Assembly (NCBI RefSeq): GCF_024701375.2
Contig: NZ_CP113910.1
Span: 5,456,001 to 5,520,000, forward strand
Direction: 5' to 3'
Length of the DNA stretch: 64,000 bases
Source of the DNA: Streptomyces sp. KMM 9044
GTDB lineage: Bacteria; Actinomycetota; Actinomycetes; Streptomycetales; Streptomycetaceae
Shown: in pieces, positions 48,099 to 56,888 of the stretch
Layout: each line of letters starts with the position of its first letter
Numbering within the stretch: position 1 is the first letter of the stretch
Program-made: the position numbers and the translations under genes
The notes under the pieces: model-generated
Databases searched by the model: none
Told to the model about the DNA's origin: nothing
What the model saw: the letters and a program-made list of their open reading frames with translations, nothing else

Positions 48099-50066
48099 TC
48101 AGCGGAGCCCGGTGACCCGGTCCCCGCTCTCCAGGGTCCCCTGGAGGTCGGCCTGGGCGCCCTGCTCGGCCTCGAGGGCCAGCAGGCTGCCCTGCGCCGT
48201 GCCCTCGACACCACCCGTCGCGGTGACCGACGTGGTGCCGCGACTGCCGGCGGCCAGCAGGTACCAGGTGCCCGCACCGGACTTCCACAGCACCCCGGCC
48301 AGCACCCGCGGCTCGCGCTCCCCGCACTGCGGTACGTCCTCGGCCTGGGCCGCCACCGCCCCGGACGCCCCGCCCGGCGTGTGGAACTGCGCCTGTGTCC
48401 GGGCGCCGCCGCCCCGCCAGGTCTCGGCCCGCGTGCACACCCAGGCCGCGGCCCCGCTCGCGTCCGGCAGCGGCTGCTCGGCGAACGCCCACGCGTTCAC
48501 GCTCCGTACGCCCGCCGAGCGCATCGAGGCCAGCGAGCAGGCGAACGGCGCCCAGGTGCGCAGCGCCTTCTCCCCGGCCACCTCACCGGTCTCCCCGGGC
48601 CGCCCCGCGGTCAGCGCGGCCGGGACCAGCTCGCCGAGGTCGGTCACCAGCCGGGTGCCGGTGCCGTCGGTCAGCTCCAGCACGTTCCACGAGGTGCACG
48701 AGCCGGGCTTCGGGGCCGCACTCGCCAGCGGTGAGGTCACGCCGTCGGCGAGCACGAGATCCGCCGTGTCCGCGCCGGGCTCGCGCAGGTCCCGCGCACC
48801 GGCCGCACGCACCCAGGGCGCCGTCAGATAGCGGACGTTGTTGTCGGTCCGGCCCAGCACCAGCGCACTCGCCCCGGCCCGGTCCGCGCCGTCGGTCCGG
48901 GCGAAGTCGAGGGCGGCGCCCTCGGTGCCGTCCACGGGCTCGGCGTACCTGGCGATGCGCAGGCCGTCGTGGAGGATCACCACGCGCGCGTTGTCGACCG
49001 TCCCGGCGTACAGCAGTTGGGGCGGTCCGGCCGGGCCCCCGGACGGGGTGCCCGGCGTCGCCGACACCCGCACCCGTTCGCCGGGCCGGGCCCACACGGC
49101 GAGGGTCCGGCGCAGCAGGCCCGCGTCACCGGCCAGGTCGCCGCGGGCCGGCCACACGGAGAAGTCGGTGCGCGCGGAGGTCTTCCAGGCGGCGGGGGAG
49201 ACCCGGGTCAGCTTCCCCGGGTCCAGGGCGGCCTGCGCGGCCGGGTTCAGCGCGTACGGCGGCGCGGCGGCACCGTCGGGGCCCCAGCCGTCCTCCGGCA
49301 GCCCGAACAGCGCGCCGCAGACGACGAGCGCGGCCCCGGCGGCCAGCACGGCCTTCAGACGCCGGCGGCGGCGCACCAGACCGGTGGGCCGGGCCTGGAG
49401 CGAGCAGGGGTCGAACGCGGGGGAGCCGAGCAGCCGGTACTCGGCCGGCACCCGGTCGGCCTCGCGCAGCGCCCCCGCCGCGTCGGCCACGCCCGCCTCC
49501 GTGAGCAGCGTACGGACGGCGCCGTCCGGGAGCCGCTCCAAAACACGCAGCACATGGGCGGCGCGGGCGGGACCGGAGAGGGCGGACAGCCGCTGCTCCA
49601 GGGCGAGCTCGTCGGCGCCACCGGACCGGGGGAACAGACGCAGCCCCCACACCTGGGGCAGCGGTGGCGGCAGGGCGGGCAGCCCGGCCCGCTTGCGCCG
49701 GGCCCCGCGCCGCCGTACGGCCGGACGGCGCGACGGGCTCGCCCGCAGTGCCGTACGCACCACCTGGAGCCGGACCAGCGCGTACCCGGGGTCGCCGTCC
49801 GGGCCGGCGGTCCGCGCGGGCCGGGTGGCCTGGGCGGGGATCACGGGTGCCGCGGTCCGGCCGCGGGGCAGCGTGCGCTGGACCAGGGCGTGCGCGGTCA
49901 GCACCCGCCTGTCCCCGGCGCCCGGCTGCGGCGGCAGTATCAGGTACGCGAGCCGGACGAGCCGCGGGTAGTGCTCGACGAGAGCGGCCTCGGCCTGACG
50001 GACGTCGACGAGCGGGCCGTCGGGGGAGGGGAGCGCGGGCCGCCTGGCGGCATGCTGTGACTGCAC
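48099..50066 (-). CDS. single-pass membrane protein with sigma-factor-like N-terminus
   Basis: The 655-residue protein starts with a cytoplasmic region reminiscent of RNA polymerase sigma-70 region 2 and 4 helices (VDVRQAEAALVEHYPRLVRLAYLILP, LSALSGPARAAHVLRVLERL, AVRTLLTEAGVADA). It then has one transmembrane helix (LKAVLAAGAALVVCGALFGL, about 233-252) and a large extracytoplasmic domain with cysteines (PGSCTSWNVLELTD, WAPFACSLASM, AAWVCTRAETWRGG). No anti-sigma partner was found next door. This architecture is found as conserved hypothetical proteins in Streptomyces. The sigma resemblance is weak and function is unknown. Confidence 0.7.
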   Translation of the reverse strand: MQSQHAARRPALPSPDGPLVDVRQAEAALVEHYPRLVRLAYLILPPQPGAGDRRVLTAHALVQRTLPRGRTAAPVIPAQATRPARTAGPDGDPGYALVRLQVVRTALRASPSRRPAVRRRGARRKRAGLPALPPPLPQVWGLRLFPRSGGADELALEQRLSALSGPARAAHVLRVLERLPDGAVRTLLTEAGVADAAGALREADRVPAEYRLLGSPAFDPCSLQARPTGLVRRRRRLKAVLAAGAALVVCGALFGLPEDGWGPDGAAAPPYALNPAAQAALDPGKLTRVSPAAWKTSARTDFSVWPARGDLAGDAGLLRRTLAVWARPGERVRVSATPGTPSGGPAGPPQLLYAGTVDNARVVILHDGLRIARYAEPVDGTEGAALDFARTDGADRAGASALVLGRTDNNVRYLTAPWVRAAGARDLREPGADTADLVLADGVTSPLASAAPKPGSCTSWNVLELTDGTGTRLVTDLGELVPAALTAGRPGETGEVAGEKALRTWAPFACSLASMRSAGVRSVNAWAFAEQPLPDASGAAAWVCTRAETWRGGGARTQAQFHTPGGASGAVAAQAEDVPQCGEREPRVLAGVLWKSGAGTWYLLAAGSRGTTSVTATGGVEGTAQGSLLALEAEQGAQADLQGTLESGDRVTGLR

Positions 50067-50195
50067 GTCAGTCTGAACGACCGATGCCTCCGTAGGTCAC
50101 CGGTTGAGCACCCCGGCTCCCGGAGCCGTATCGAAGGCGGAGAGCCCCTCGCCGGGGCTCCGTGCGGCATGTCGCCGGAAGAACCGGAGGAACTC

Positions 50196-50681
50196 ATGAG
50201 GCTGACCCGACCGAGGCTCGCGCTGACCTGCGCGGTGGCGGTACTGGCACTGGCGGGCTGCGGGTCCGGCGGTGGGGGGAACGACGGCGACGGGAAGAGC
50301 GAGGGGCCCGTCACGGCCACCGGCAGCCTGGAACACCTGGCCGCCGAGGCGAAGTGCGACCCGGACATGCAGACCGACGCCGACACCATCCGCCAGGCCA
50401 TCTGCAAGACGGGCAAGGAGAAGTACATCCTCGCCACCTTCGCCACCGACCGAGGCCAGCGCGAGTGGATCGACACGGCCAAGGACTACGGCGGTCTCTA
50501 CCTCGTCGGCCGCAAGTGGGTCGCCGTCGGCCACGAGAACGTGCTCGAGGACCTGCGCGGCCGGCTCGGCGGTGACGTGGAGGAGGGCATCGACCACAGC
50601 GGCGGGGACCACGGCGGTGGTTCGCACGCGTCCGATCCCGCCGGGGAGAAGACGAGCGGTCACGACGGGCGCGGAGACTGA
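50196..50681 (+). CDS. putative lipoprotein of unknown function
   Basis: The 161-residue protein has a leader MRLTRPRLALTCAVAVLALAGCGSG with lipobox LAGC, followed by a glycine/aspartate linker and a small domain: EHLAAEAKCDPDMQTDADTIRQAICKTGKEKYILATFATDRGQREW, and VGRKWVAVGHENVLEDL. It ends in a His/Gly/Asp-rich tail (HSGGDHGGG), which could bind metal. GGAGGAA precedes ATG 50196 by 6 bp; the in-frame GTG 27 bp upstream lacks a site. Similar lipoproteins are widespread in Streptomyces without a known role. Confidence 0.8.
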   Translation: MRLTRPRLALTCAVAVLALAGCGSGGGGNDGDGKSEGPVTATGSLEHLAAEAKCDPDMQTDADTIRQAICKTGKEKYILATFATDRGQREWIDTAKDYGGLYLVGRKWVAVGHENVLEDLRGRLGGDVEEGIDHSGGDHGGGSHASDPAGEKTSGHDGRGD

Positions 50682-50703
50682 ACGGGCACATCGGGCGCAC
50701 GGG

Positions 50704-50742
50704 AGGAGGGCCGGTGGCGGGATGCCCGCCACCGGCCCTCCT
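50704..50742. terminator. bidirectional hairpin between the lipoprotein and DUF1996 genes
   Basis: A perfect 18-bp stem AGGAGGGCCGGTGGCGGG/CCCGCCACCGGCCCTCCT with an ATG triloop is followed by TTTT, one of the few here with a U-tract. It serves the plus-strand gene; the convergent DUF1996 gene may use it as well. Confidence 0.88.
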
Positions 50743-50775
50743 TTTCACCTCTTTCTCAGGAGGCGACCGAGGGAA

Positions 50776-52314
50776 CTACGTGCAGTCCTCGCCCTGGTTG
50801 ATGCACGTGACCACCTCGTTCATCAGGTTCTCGTCCATGATGTTGATGAAGTCGTTGTGGTCGGTGATCGGCTTGTGCAGCTGCTCCGGGAAGCCGTCCA
50901 CGGCGTACGGGTTCTGCACCTGACCGTTCTCGATGGTCGGGGCGGGAACGTCGTACACCAGGCGGATCTGGAGCTGCGGGATGGCCTGGAAGCCGTTCGG
51001 GCAGCTGCCGTCCTGCTGGACGAACGCCACGTGGTCACGGTGGTTGGCGCTGTCGATGTTCTGTCCGTCCCAGCAGCTCTGGAAGTTGGACGTGCGCACC
51101 ACCTGGCTGCCCTCGGGGCACAGGACGTACTTGTCCGTGACCTGCCGGTCCTCGAATCCGGTGCAGCTGAACGACGTGTTGGCATTCGCGAGGCCGTTGG
51201 TGAAGGCCTTGGCGTCACCGGTGATGATCCGGATGAACCTCGGCATCGCGACGACATCGCCCTGCTTGTTGCCGACGAACTTGATCTCCGCCTGGCTGGC
51301 CTTCAGGATCTTGCCGACGTTGCCCTCGGCACCGCCGCCCAGGTCGCCCGCGTCGAACTCCTGAGTGCCGTCCTGCAGACGCAGCACCGGCCAGTAGTAC
51401 GTGGACTTGTCGGCCTGGTTCTCGCAGGTGGTGGCGGCGTTGGCCAGGTCGTCGTCGCTGGCGAACGCGGTGTTGCCCTGGTTGCCGACGTAGTCGTGCG
51501 TGTGGTGGGCGCCGTTGTCGACACCGGGGGCCACGATGATGTTGTCGCTGTTGAACAGGTCGTTCTCGTTGACACCGCACGCCGTGGTGAAGGAGCCGGT
51601 GGAGCCGGTGTCCCCGTTCGCGGCCAGGCCGTTCGGCAGGTCGCGCGAGTTCGGCTGGACATCGTTGATGTCGACGAAGTCGTCGGCGAACGGGCCCGCG
51701 GCGCCGTTGCCGTTGTCGTCCGGGGCCTGGCCGTTGTCCTGGTCCTGACCACCGTTGTCCTGGTCGTCCTGGCCGTTGTCCTGGTCCTGACCACCGTTGT
51801 CCTGGTCGTCCTGGCCGTTGTCGCCGTCCCCGGCGTTCGGCTGGTCGGCCGCCATCCCCTTGCACTCGGCGAGGAGGCCGAGATCGTTCGGGGCACTGCC
51901 TCCCACCCGCTGGATGTTGATTCCGATCCGGTCGAGCGCCGCGGTCCGCTTGGACTTCAGCGGGCCGAGAATCGCGTTCTGGACGAACCCGGAGTCTCCC
52001 GCCTGAGCCTGACGGGTCGACGCGAGACGCGCGTACGCCTCGGTGATCTGCTTGTCGAGCTTGGCCAGTTCCTCGTCGACACCGGCACGTGCCTTCTCCG
52101 GCACGTCCTGTAGATTCTGCCCGACGTCCGGGCACTGGATGGTGGCGATCTGGGCGCCCGCGGACCTCGTCCGGTTGTCGCCCGAATTCTCTTCGTGCGC
52201 CGAGGCGTAGAAGTTGGCCCAGACCAGCCCGCCCCCACCGAGTGCTAGGGCCGCCGATGCGGCCACGGCCTTGGTGGCCAACGGCATACGGCGTTTTCTT
52301 GTATTGCGTCCCAT
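50776..52314 (-). CDS. secreted DUF1996 protein with Gln/Asp/Asn repeat linker
   Basis: The 512-residue protein has a signal peptide ([28 protein letters not shown]), a helical region ([21 protein letters not shown]), a hydrophilic linker with 14-residue Gln/Asp/Asn/Gly repeats near 164-194, and a C-terminal DUF1996 domain ([98 protein letters not shown]). DUF1996 is known in secreted fungal and actinobacterial proteins with no assigned activity; conserved His residues suggest metal or sugar binding. Start ATG 52314 matches the leader. Confidence 0.88.
   Translation of the reverse strand: MGRNTRKRRMPLATKAVAASAALALGGGGLVWANFYASAHEENSGDNRTRSAGAQIATIQCPDVGQNLQDVPEKARAGVDEELAKLDKQITEAYARLASTRQAQAGDSGFVQNAILGPLKSKRTAALDRIGINIQRVGGSAPNDLGLLAECKGMAADQPNAGDGDNGQDDQDNGGQDQDNGQDDQDNGGQDQDNGQAPDDNGNGAAGPFADDFVDINDVQPNSRDLPNGLAANGDTGSTGSFTTACGVNENDLFNSDNIIVAPGVDNGAHHTHDYVGNQGNTAFASDDDLANAATTCENQADKSTYYWPVLRLQDGTQEFDAGDLGGGAEGNVGKILKASQAEIKFVGNKQGDVVAMPRFIRIITGDAKAFTNGLANANTSFSCTGFEDRQVTDKYVLCPEGSQVVRTSNFQSCWDGQNIDSANHRDHVAFVQQDGSCPNGFQAIPQLQIRLVYDVPAPTIENGQVQNPYAVDGFPEQLHKPITDHNDFINIMDENLMNEVVTCINQGEDCT
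51731..51822 (-). repeat. 42-bp in-frame tandem repeat inside the DUF1996 gene
   Basis: Two perfect 42-bp units (51731-51772 and 51773-51814) plus 8 bases of a third encode the Gln/Asp/Asn/Gly linker of the DUF1996 protein. Each unit also has an internal near-repeat of about 21 bp (CCGTTGTCCTGGTC-type), so copy number may vary between strains. Confidence 0.9.
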
Positions 52315-52651
52315 CAGTCTCCTAGCAAGGGGTCCTCGGCCTCGGCCAAGGGGGGAATTGCTTCCCTGTGCTCTGGTAATTTTTCCTTTGCCCCGCAAGG
52401 GGTCGGTTCGGGCTGGACCGCAAATTTCGGGTTGGAAGCCCGTCGCCCCGGCGGTGGACGGAGTCACGGAACTCCTTTGACCCCGTTGGGGAGTACCTCC
52501 TTACGGGTGTGGAATCGCCCAACAGAAGCGGAGTTGCTCCCTTGAGTACGGGAGCTGCCCCGCGGGTGTTCACCCGTCCCGGAAATCGATGAGAAGTTCG
52601 TACGGCACGCTGGTTTCAACAGCACCTGAACCACAGTGAGTTGTGGGACAG
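52315..52651. other. 337-bp leader upstream of the DUF1996 gene
   Basis: This stretch is AT-richer than the rest (AATTTTTCC, GCAAATTTC near 52380-52430) and has short palindromes such as CGGGTGTTCACCCG (52563-52576) and repeated AAGGGGTC words (52331, 52399). It should hold the DUF1996 gene promoter, probably with a long 5' leader. No open frame. Confidence 0.45.
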
Positions 52652-52909
52652 TCACATCCAGTGAGAGGGTGGCTCGGGGTGTCCGGGCGTGTCCGGCGGG
52701 GTCCGCTTTCGCCGGCCACCGTCGAGATGCGCGAGAACCGCCAGCACGCGCCGGTTGTCGTCGTCCGATACCTTCAGGCCCAGTTTGGCGAAGATGTCGG
52801 CGGTGTGCTTGGCGATGGCCCGTTCCGTCACCACCGGCTTGCCGGCGATCGCCGCGTTGGACCGGACCTGCGCCATCTGCTCCAGCACTTCCCGCTCCCG
52901 GGGGGGGTA
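52652..52909 (-). pseudogene. C-terminal remnant of a LuxR/NarL-type response regulator
   Basis: The minus-strand frame encodes PREREVLEQMAQVRSNAAIAGKPVVTERAIAKHTADIFAKLGL, ending RRVLAVLAHLDGG and a short Arg/Pro tail. This is the GerE-type DNA-binding domain of a NarL-family regulator, but the receiver domain and any start codon are absent. The coding character stops at a run of seven or eight G/C bases at 52899-52906, next to the epimerase gene. A truncation or deletion is therefore likely. No histidine kinase partner remains nearby. Confidence 0.7.
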
Positions 52910-52956
52910 CCTACACCTCGGCCGTCCCTTCCCCCGGCCCTGCGGCCTTTGTCCCG

Positions 52957-53967
52957 TCACGCCCCGTCGGCCGCGGCGAGTACCTTCGCCTCCGTCTGCG
53001 GGTCGAGCCCCTTGGCCGTCCGGTCCTGGCGCTGGGGCGCGTTCCCGTCGAGACCCCGCAGCCAGCGCCAGGTGTCGGCGACGGTCTCGCCGACGGGACG
53101 GCAGTGCAGCCCCGTCGCGAGCGCCCGGGAGACGTCGCCGGCATGCAGGGCGTCGTGCATCTCGCCGTCCGGCGGCACCCAGAACGGCAGCTGCGTCCAT
53201 GGTTCGATGCCTGCTTCGAGGATCACCTCAGGCTCGGTCCACCGCAGCTCGGCCGCGCCCCCGGTCACCTCCGCGCAGGCCTCCAGCAGCGTGCCCGTCG
53301 TGGCGTGCCCCTGCGGGCCGGTCAGGTTGTACGGTCCGCTGATCCCCTGCTCGGCCGCCCCGAGGACCCACTCGGCGAGGTCGCGGACGTCGACGTACTG
53401 GAGGGGCAGGTCACGCGGCCCCGGAGCGAGGACCGGGCCGCCGCGTGCCATCCGGTTCAGCCACCAGGGCAGCCGGCCGACGTTCTCGTACGGGCCGAGG
53501 ATCAGCCCCGCCCGCACCAGCACCGACCGGTCCGCGCCGAAGGTGTCCACGACGGCCAGTTCGCCGCCCCGCTTGTCCCGCGCGTAGTCGGTGCGGCCGG
53601 CGTCCGCGTGGGCGTCGGCCACGAGCGGGGCCGCCTCGGTGGCTCCGGCGGGCGCGGGCCACGCGTACACCGAGCGGCTCGACACGTACACGTACCGTCC
53701 GGCGCGGCCCCGCAGCAGCCGCGCCGTGTCCCGGACGGCACGCGGGGCGGCCGACCAGGTGTCGACGACGGCGTCCCACGCGTCGTCCGACTCGTCCAGG
53801 GCGGCCAGACCGTCGACGGCCGTGCGGTCGCCCAGCAGCGACCGCACGCCCGGCACGGCCGCGTGCCGCCCCCGGTGGAAGACGGTCACCTCCCAGCCCC
53901 GCCCCAGCGCCGCCTCGACGACGGCCCGTCCCGCGAACTCCGTACCACCCAGCATCAGCAGTCTCAT
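52957..53967 (-). CDS. NAD-dependent epimerase/dehydratase-family protein
   Basis: The 336-residue protein has a Rossmann start MRLLMLGGTEFAGRAVVEAALG (GGTxFxGR type), a conserved VYVSSRSVYAWP with the SDR-type Ser, the catalytic Tyr in DYARDKRGGE (YxxxK) and GPYENVGRLPWWL, QYVDVRDLAEWVL. This is the extended SDR class acting on nucleotide sugars or related compounds. GGCAGCGTC-type spacing to the LuxR remnant suggests it was left after that neighbour decayed. Substrate is not predictable, and its partner genes are not in this window. Confidence 0.85.
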   Translation of the reverse strand: MRLLMLGGTEFAGRAVVEAALGRGWEVTVFHRGRHAAVPGVRSLLGDRTAVDGLAALDESDDAWDAVVDTWSAAPRAVRDTARLLRGRAGRYVYVSSRSVYAWPAPAGATEAAPLVADAHADAGRTDYARDKRGGELAVVDTFGADRSVLVRAGLILGPYENVGRLPWWLNRMARGGPVLAPGPRDLPLQYVDVRDLAEWVLGAAEQGISGPYNLTGPQGHATTGTLLEACAEVTGGAAELRWTEPEVILEAGIEPWTQLPFWVPPDGEMHDALHAGDVSRALATGLHCRPVGETVADTWRWLRGLDGNAPQRQDRTAKGLDPQTEAKVLAAADGA

Positions 53968-54042
53968 ACGCCGGACTCTGCCGGAGCGGGCGGGGTGAGG
54001 GAACAGGGATCTGCCGAGGGCAGAGGGCCGGGGCCCGGCGAC

Positions 54043-54081
54043 GAAGCGAGGGGCACCCGTCGGACGGGTGCCCCTCGCTTC
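54043..54081 (-). terminator. hairpin terminator of glnII
   Basis: A perfect 19-bp stem GAAGCGAGGGGCACCCGTC/GACGGGTGCCCCTCGCTTC with a one-base G centre lies 29 bp after the glnII stop. Confidence 0.88.
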
Positions 54082-54109
54082 ACAGGCGGGTGCCCAGCCG
54101 TGGGACGGC

Positions 54110-55147
54110 TCAGACCTGGCCGGCCTTCTCCAGCGCGGTGCAGCACGTGTCGACCATCAGACGCGTCACCAGGTACGGGTCGACGTTGGCGTTCGGACGG
54201 CGGTCCTCGATGTAGCCCTTGCCGTCCCTCTCGACCTGCCACGGGATGCGCACCGAGGCGCCGCGGTCGGAGACACCGTAGGAGTACTCGTTCCACGGCG
54301 CGGTCTCGTGCAGGCCGGTGAGACGGTCGTCGATGCCGGCGCCGTAGTTCTTGACGTGGTCGAGCGGCTTGGAGCCCTCACCGAGCGACTCGCACGCGGT
54401 GATGATCGCGGCATAGCCCTCACGCATCGCCTTGGTGGAGAAGTTGGTGTGCGCGCCCGCGCCGTTCCAGTCGCCCTTGACCGGCTTGGGGTCCAGGGTG
54501 GCGGAGACGCCGAAGTCCTCGGCGGTGCGGTACAGCAGCCAGCGGGCCACCCACAGCTGGTCGGAGACCTCCAGCGGCGCCAGCGGGCCGACCTGGAACT
54601 CCCACTGGCCCGGCATGACCTCGGCGTTGATGCCTGAGATGCCCAGGCCCGCCTTCAGGCAGTTCTCCAGGTGCGCCTCGACGACGTCACGGCCGAAGAT
54701 CTCGTCCGAGCCGACACCGCAGTAGTAGCCGCCCTGCGCGGCCGGGAAGCCGCCCTCGGGGAAGCCGAGCGGGCGGGCACCCTTGAAGAAGGTGTACTCC
54801 TGCTCGATGCCGAAGACCGGCTCCTGCGCGGCGAACCGCTCGGCCACCTCGGTCAGCGCGGCCCGGGTGTTGGACTCGTGCGGCGTCATGTCCGTGTTCA
54901 GGACCTCGCACAGGACCAGGACGTCGTCACCGCCGCGGATGGGGTCGGGGCAGACGAAGACCGGCTTCAGCACGCGGTCCGAGGCGTGGCCCTCGGCCTG
55001 GTTGGTGGACGACCCGTCGAAGCCCCAGACCGGCAGCCCGGCGACCGCGGTCGTCTTCTCGGAGTCCGCCAGGATCTTGGTCTTGGAACGCAGCTTGGCC
55101 GTCGGTTCCGTGCCGTCGATCCAGATGTACTCAGCCTTGAAGCTCAC
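54110..55147 (-). CDS. glnII: type II glutamine synthetase
   Basis: The 345-residue eukaryotic-like glutamine synthetase makes glutamine from glutamate and ammonia. Motifs are KAEYIWIDGTEP, VWGFDGSSTNQAEG (substrate loop), QEYTFFKG (metal), QWEFQVGP, NGAGAHTNFSTKAMR and PNANVDPYLVTRLMVDTCC. It is unrelated in regulation to GlnA1 and not adenylylated by GlnE. The start GTG 55147 has AAGGAAG upstream and gives VSFKAEYIW; the upstream in-frame ATG reads through non-family sequence. A GlnR operator lies 125 bp upstream, so the gene is turned on under nitrogen limitation. Confidence 0.97.
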   Translation of the reverse strand: MSFKAEYIWIDGTEPTAKLRSKTKILADSEKTTAVAGLPVWGFDGSSTNQAEGHASDRVLKPVFVCPDPIRGGDDVLVLCEVLNTDMTPHESNTRAALTEVAERFAAQEPVFGIEQEYTFFKGARPLGFPEGGFPAAQGGYYCGVGSDEIFGRDVVEAHLENCLKAGLGISGINAEVMPGQWEFQVGPLAPLEVSDQLWVARWLLYRTAEDFGVSATLDPKPVKGDWNGAGAHTNFSTKAMREGYAAIITACESLGEGSKPLDHVKNYGAGIDDRLTGLHETAPWNEYSYGVSDRGASVRIPWQVERDGKGYIEDRRPNANVDPYLVTRLMVDTCCTALEKAGQV

Positions 55148-55272
55148 GGTCCACTTCCTTCGGGGCGGGTCGGGGCGCATGTGCGGGTACTGCACGCTGC
55201 GGCGTTGCGCCACGCCGGCAGCGGGGTGCCGGGGCGCCCCGCTCGCGATGACACGCAGCCTGTCAACAGGCG

Positions 55273-55310
55273 ATTTCCCGGCCGTTGCCCGAATGTGAAC
55301 CTCGCGTTAC
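55273..55310 (-). promoter_or_regulatory. GlnR operator of glnII
   Basis: On the minus strand the boxes read GTAAC-n6-TTCAC-n6-GCAAC-n6-GAAAT, matching the GlnR consensus gTnAC-n6-GAAAC repeated twice, with exact 6-bp spacers. It lies about 126 bp before the start codon. Streptomyces GlnR is known to bind the glnII promoter. Confidence 0.9.
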
Positions 55311-55402
55311 CGGCGACCGTTGTGTCCCGGACCACGCTGTGAGCACGGCGTGGCGGGCGCGACCCGTGGGCGACGGGACCACGCGACGGGGCCGTACACG
55401 AC

Positions 55403-55450
55403 GGGGGCCCTCCCCCGCTCTCGACGGCGGTCGAGCGGGGGAGGGCCCCC
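55403..55450 (-). terminator. hairpin downstream of the 55.5-56.2 kb gene
   Basis: A perfect 18-bp stem (55403-55420 with 55433-55450, GGGGGCCCTCCCCCGCTC / GAGCGGGGGAGGGCCCCC) can extend over TCGAC/GTCGA around the loop. It is 100 bp past the stop of the secreted protein gene. Confidence 0.8.
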
Positions 55451-55549
55451 CTCCCGGGCGTGACCGGGGCGGGGTGTGCTGCGGCACGGGCCCCGCCCCC
55501 CGAACGTGGTCTGCGCCGCAGGAGGCTCCTGTGGGTGTTTCCGTGGGTG

Positions 55550-56185
55550 TCAGCCCACCTTCTCGATGAGCGCCCGGCGGATCAGGAACTTGCCGGGCTC
55601 CCGGACCTGCTCGAAGGCCGCGTTGTTGAGCAGGGCGCAACTGCCGGACACCCCGGTGACCTCGACGGTCGTGGACTTGCTGTTGTCCAGGTTGGTGACC
55701 TTGAGCCGTGTCCCGGCAGGGAACTGGTTGCTGGACGCAGCCGGGGCCCCGTCCTCACCGGAGAGGGTGACCGTGGAGCCGTTGCACACCTGCTCACCGG
55801 CGGCGGCGCCGTCACCGCCGGCCTGCTCGTCCGGGGCGGGTTGCTCGGACTGTGCGGGCTGGGAGTCCTGAGCCGACTCCCCAACCGTGCACCCGGACGC
55901 TTCCTGCTTGAGCTCGATCTCGGCGATGACCGCTTCGCGGTTGGCGATCCGTGCCTCGGACTGGGCGTCGGGACTGGCCCGCTGGCCCTCGATGAACTTC
56001 TGGTTGTTGCCGAGCGCGGTGGCGAGGCCCTGGCAGACGGTCGAATCGGCCGCCGACTTGGTGGTGGGCGTCTGGGAGGCGTTCGAGGTACTCGCCATGA
56101 CGAAGGCACCGCCACCGGCCACCGTCACCGCGCTCACCAGCAGTGCGAGCTTCTTCTTGGGGCCGAGTGTTCTCCTGCGCGACAT
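55550..56185 (-). CDS. secreted protein with C-terminal double-psi-barrel-like domain
   Basis: The 211-residue protein has a signal peptide (KKKLALLVSAVTVAGGGAFVMA) and a Ser/Thr-rich segment, then a helical region (VCQGLATALGNNQKFIEGQRA, ANREAVIAEIELKQEAS). A Gln/Pro/Glu/Asp linker follows (SQPAQSEQPAPDEQ), and a C-terminal domain (FPAGTRLKVTNLDNSKSTTVEVTGVSGSCALLNNAAFEQVREPGKFLIRRALIEKVG) of RlpA-like double-psi-barrel appearance. The layout parallels the DUF1996 protein at 51-52 kb. CAGGAGGC lies before ATG 56185. Cell-wall association is inferred. Confidence 0.8.
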   Translation of the reverse strand: MSRRRTLGPKKKLALLVSAVTVAGGGAFVMASTSNASQTPTTKSAADSTVCQGLATALGNNQKFIEGQRASPDAQSEARIANREAVIAEIELKQEASGCTVGESAQDSQPAQSEQPAPDEQAGGDGAAAGEQVCNGSTVTLSGEDGAPAASSNQFPAGTRLKVTNLDNSKSTTVEVTGVSGSCALLNNAAFEQVREPGKFLIRRALIEKVG

Positions 56186-56299
56186 GCGAGCCTCCTGAGC
56201 GGTGGGGGAACGTACGCCGCCATGTACGAGATCCCGAACGGAGTTGCTCAGAGGTCCGGCCATCTCTCCGAAGTGGCCTGCGTCACAAGGGGCCGGTGT

Positions 56300-56657
56300 T
56301 CAGCGGGACAGGGCGTCCCGTACCGCCTCGCCGGTGCGGGCCACGACCGCCGTGCCGTCCTCGGCGGTGATGATCGGATGCTGGATCAGCCGGGGGTATC
56401 CGGAGAGCGCCGTGATCCAGCGCTCGCGCGATCCGTCGTCCCGCGGCCACTGCTTGCCCGAGCTCCTTGGCCGCGGCCTCCTGGGTGCGGGTGAGGTCCC
56501 ACGGCTCAAGACCGAGCCGCTCCGGCACCTTCCGGATCTCGTCCGGGCCCGGTGCGTCCTCCAGGTAACGGCGGACGGTGTAGTCGGCGCCCTCGGCATC
56601 CAGCAGGCTGACGGCGCTCCGGCACTTGGAACAGGCCGGATCGATCCAGATCTCCAT
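56300..56657 (-). pseudogene. frameshifted ArsC/Spx-family protein gene
   Basis: From ATG 56657 the first frame codes for a clear ArsC-family start MEIWIDPACSKCRSAVSLLD, YTVRRYLEDAPG, WDLTRTQEAAAKELG. The C-terminal half is in the next frame and reads QWPRDDGSRERWITALSGYPRLIQHPIITAEDGTAVVARTGEAVRDALSR, ending at 56300. The join falls near 56455-56460, where an indel in a short GC run would restore a 118-residue ArsC-like protein. The conserved CxxC (CSKC) motif is intact. It is either a pseudogene or a sequencing error. Confidence 0.75.
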
Positions 56658-56888
56658 GCGCCCACGGTACGCCCGGCCCGGTTCTGTTCGATTCCTCAAC
56701 GGCCTCACGACCCCCCTCCGAAGCAGCTGTTCCCCGGCCGTGATGTGCCATCTCACCTGGGCGTTCGACGGCTGCTCCAGGTTCCCCGAATGTCGGTGCC
56801 GGGCGGTAAACTGGGAGCAGTGTTCGAGGGTGTTGCCGGGGTCGGCGTGGATCCCGGTGGGCACCCTGACCGCGACAGGAGGATGCCT

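Noticed and set aside
51731..51822. Possible CRISPR-like array
   Set aside because: The repeat is in-frame tandem without spacers and encodes a low-complexity protein linker.
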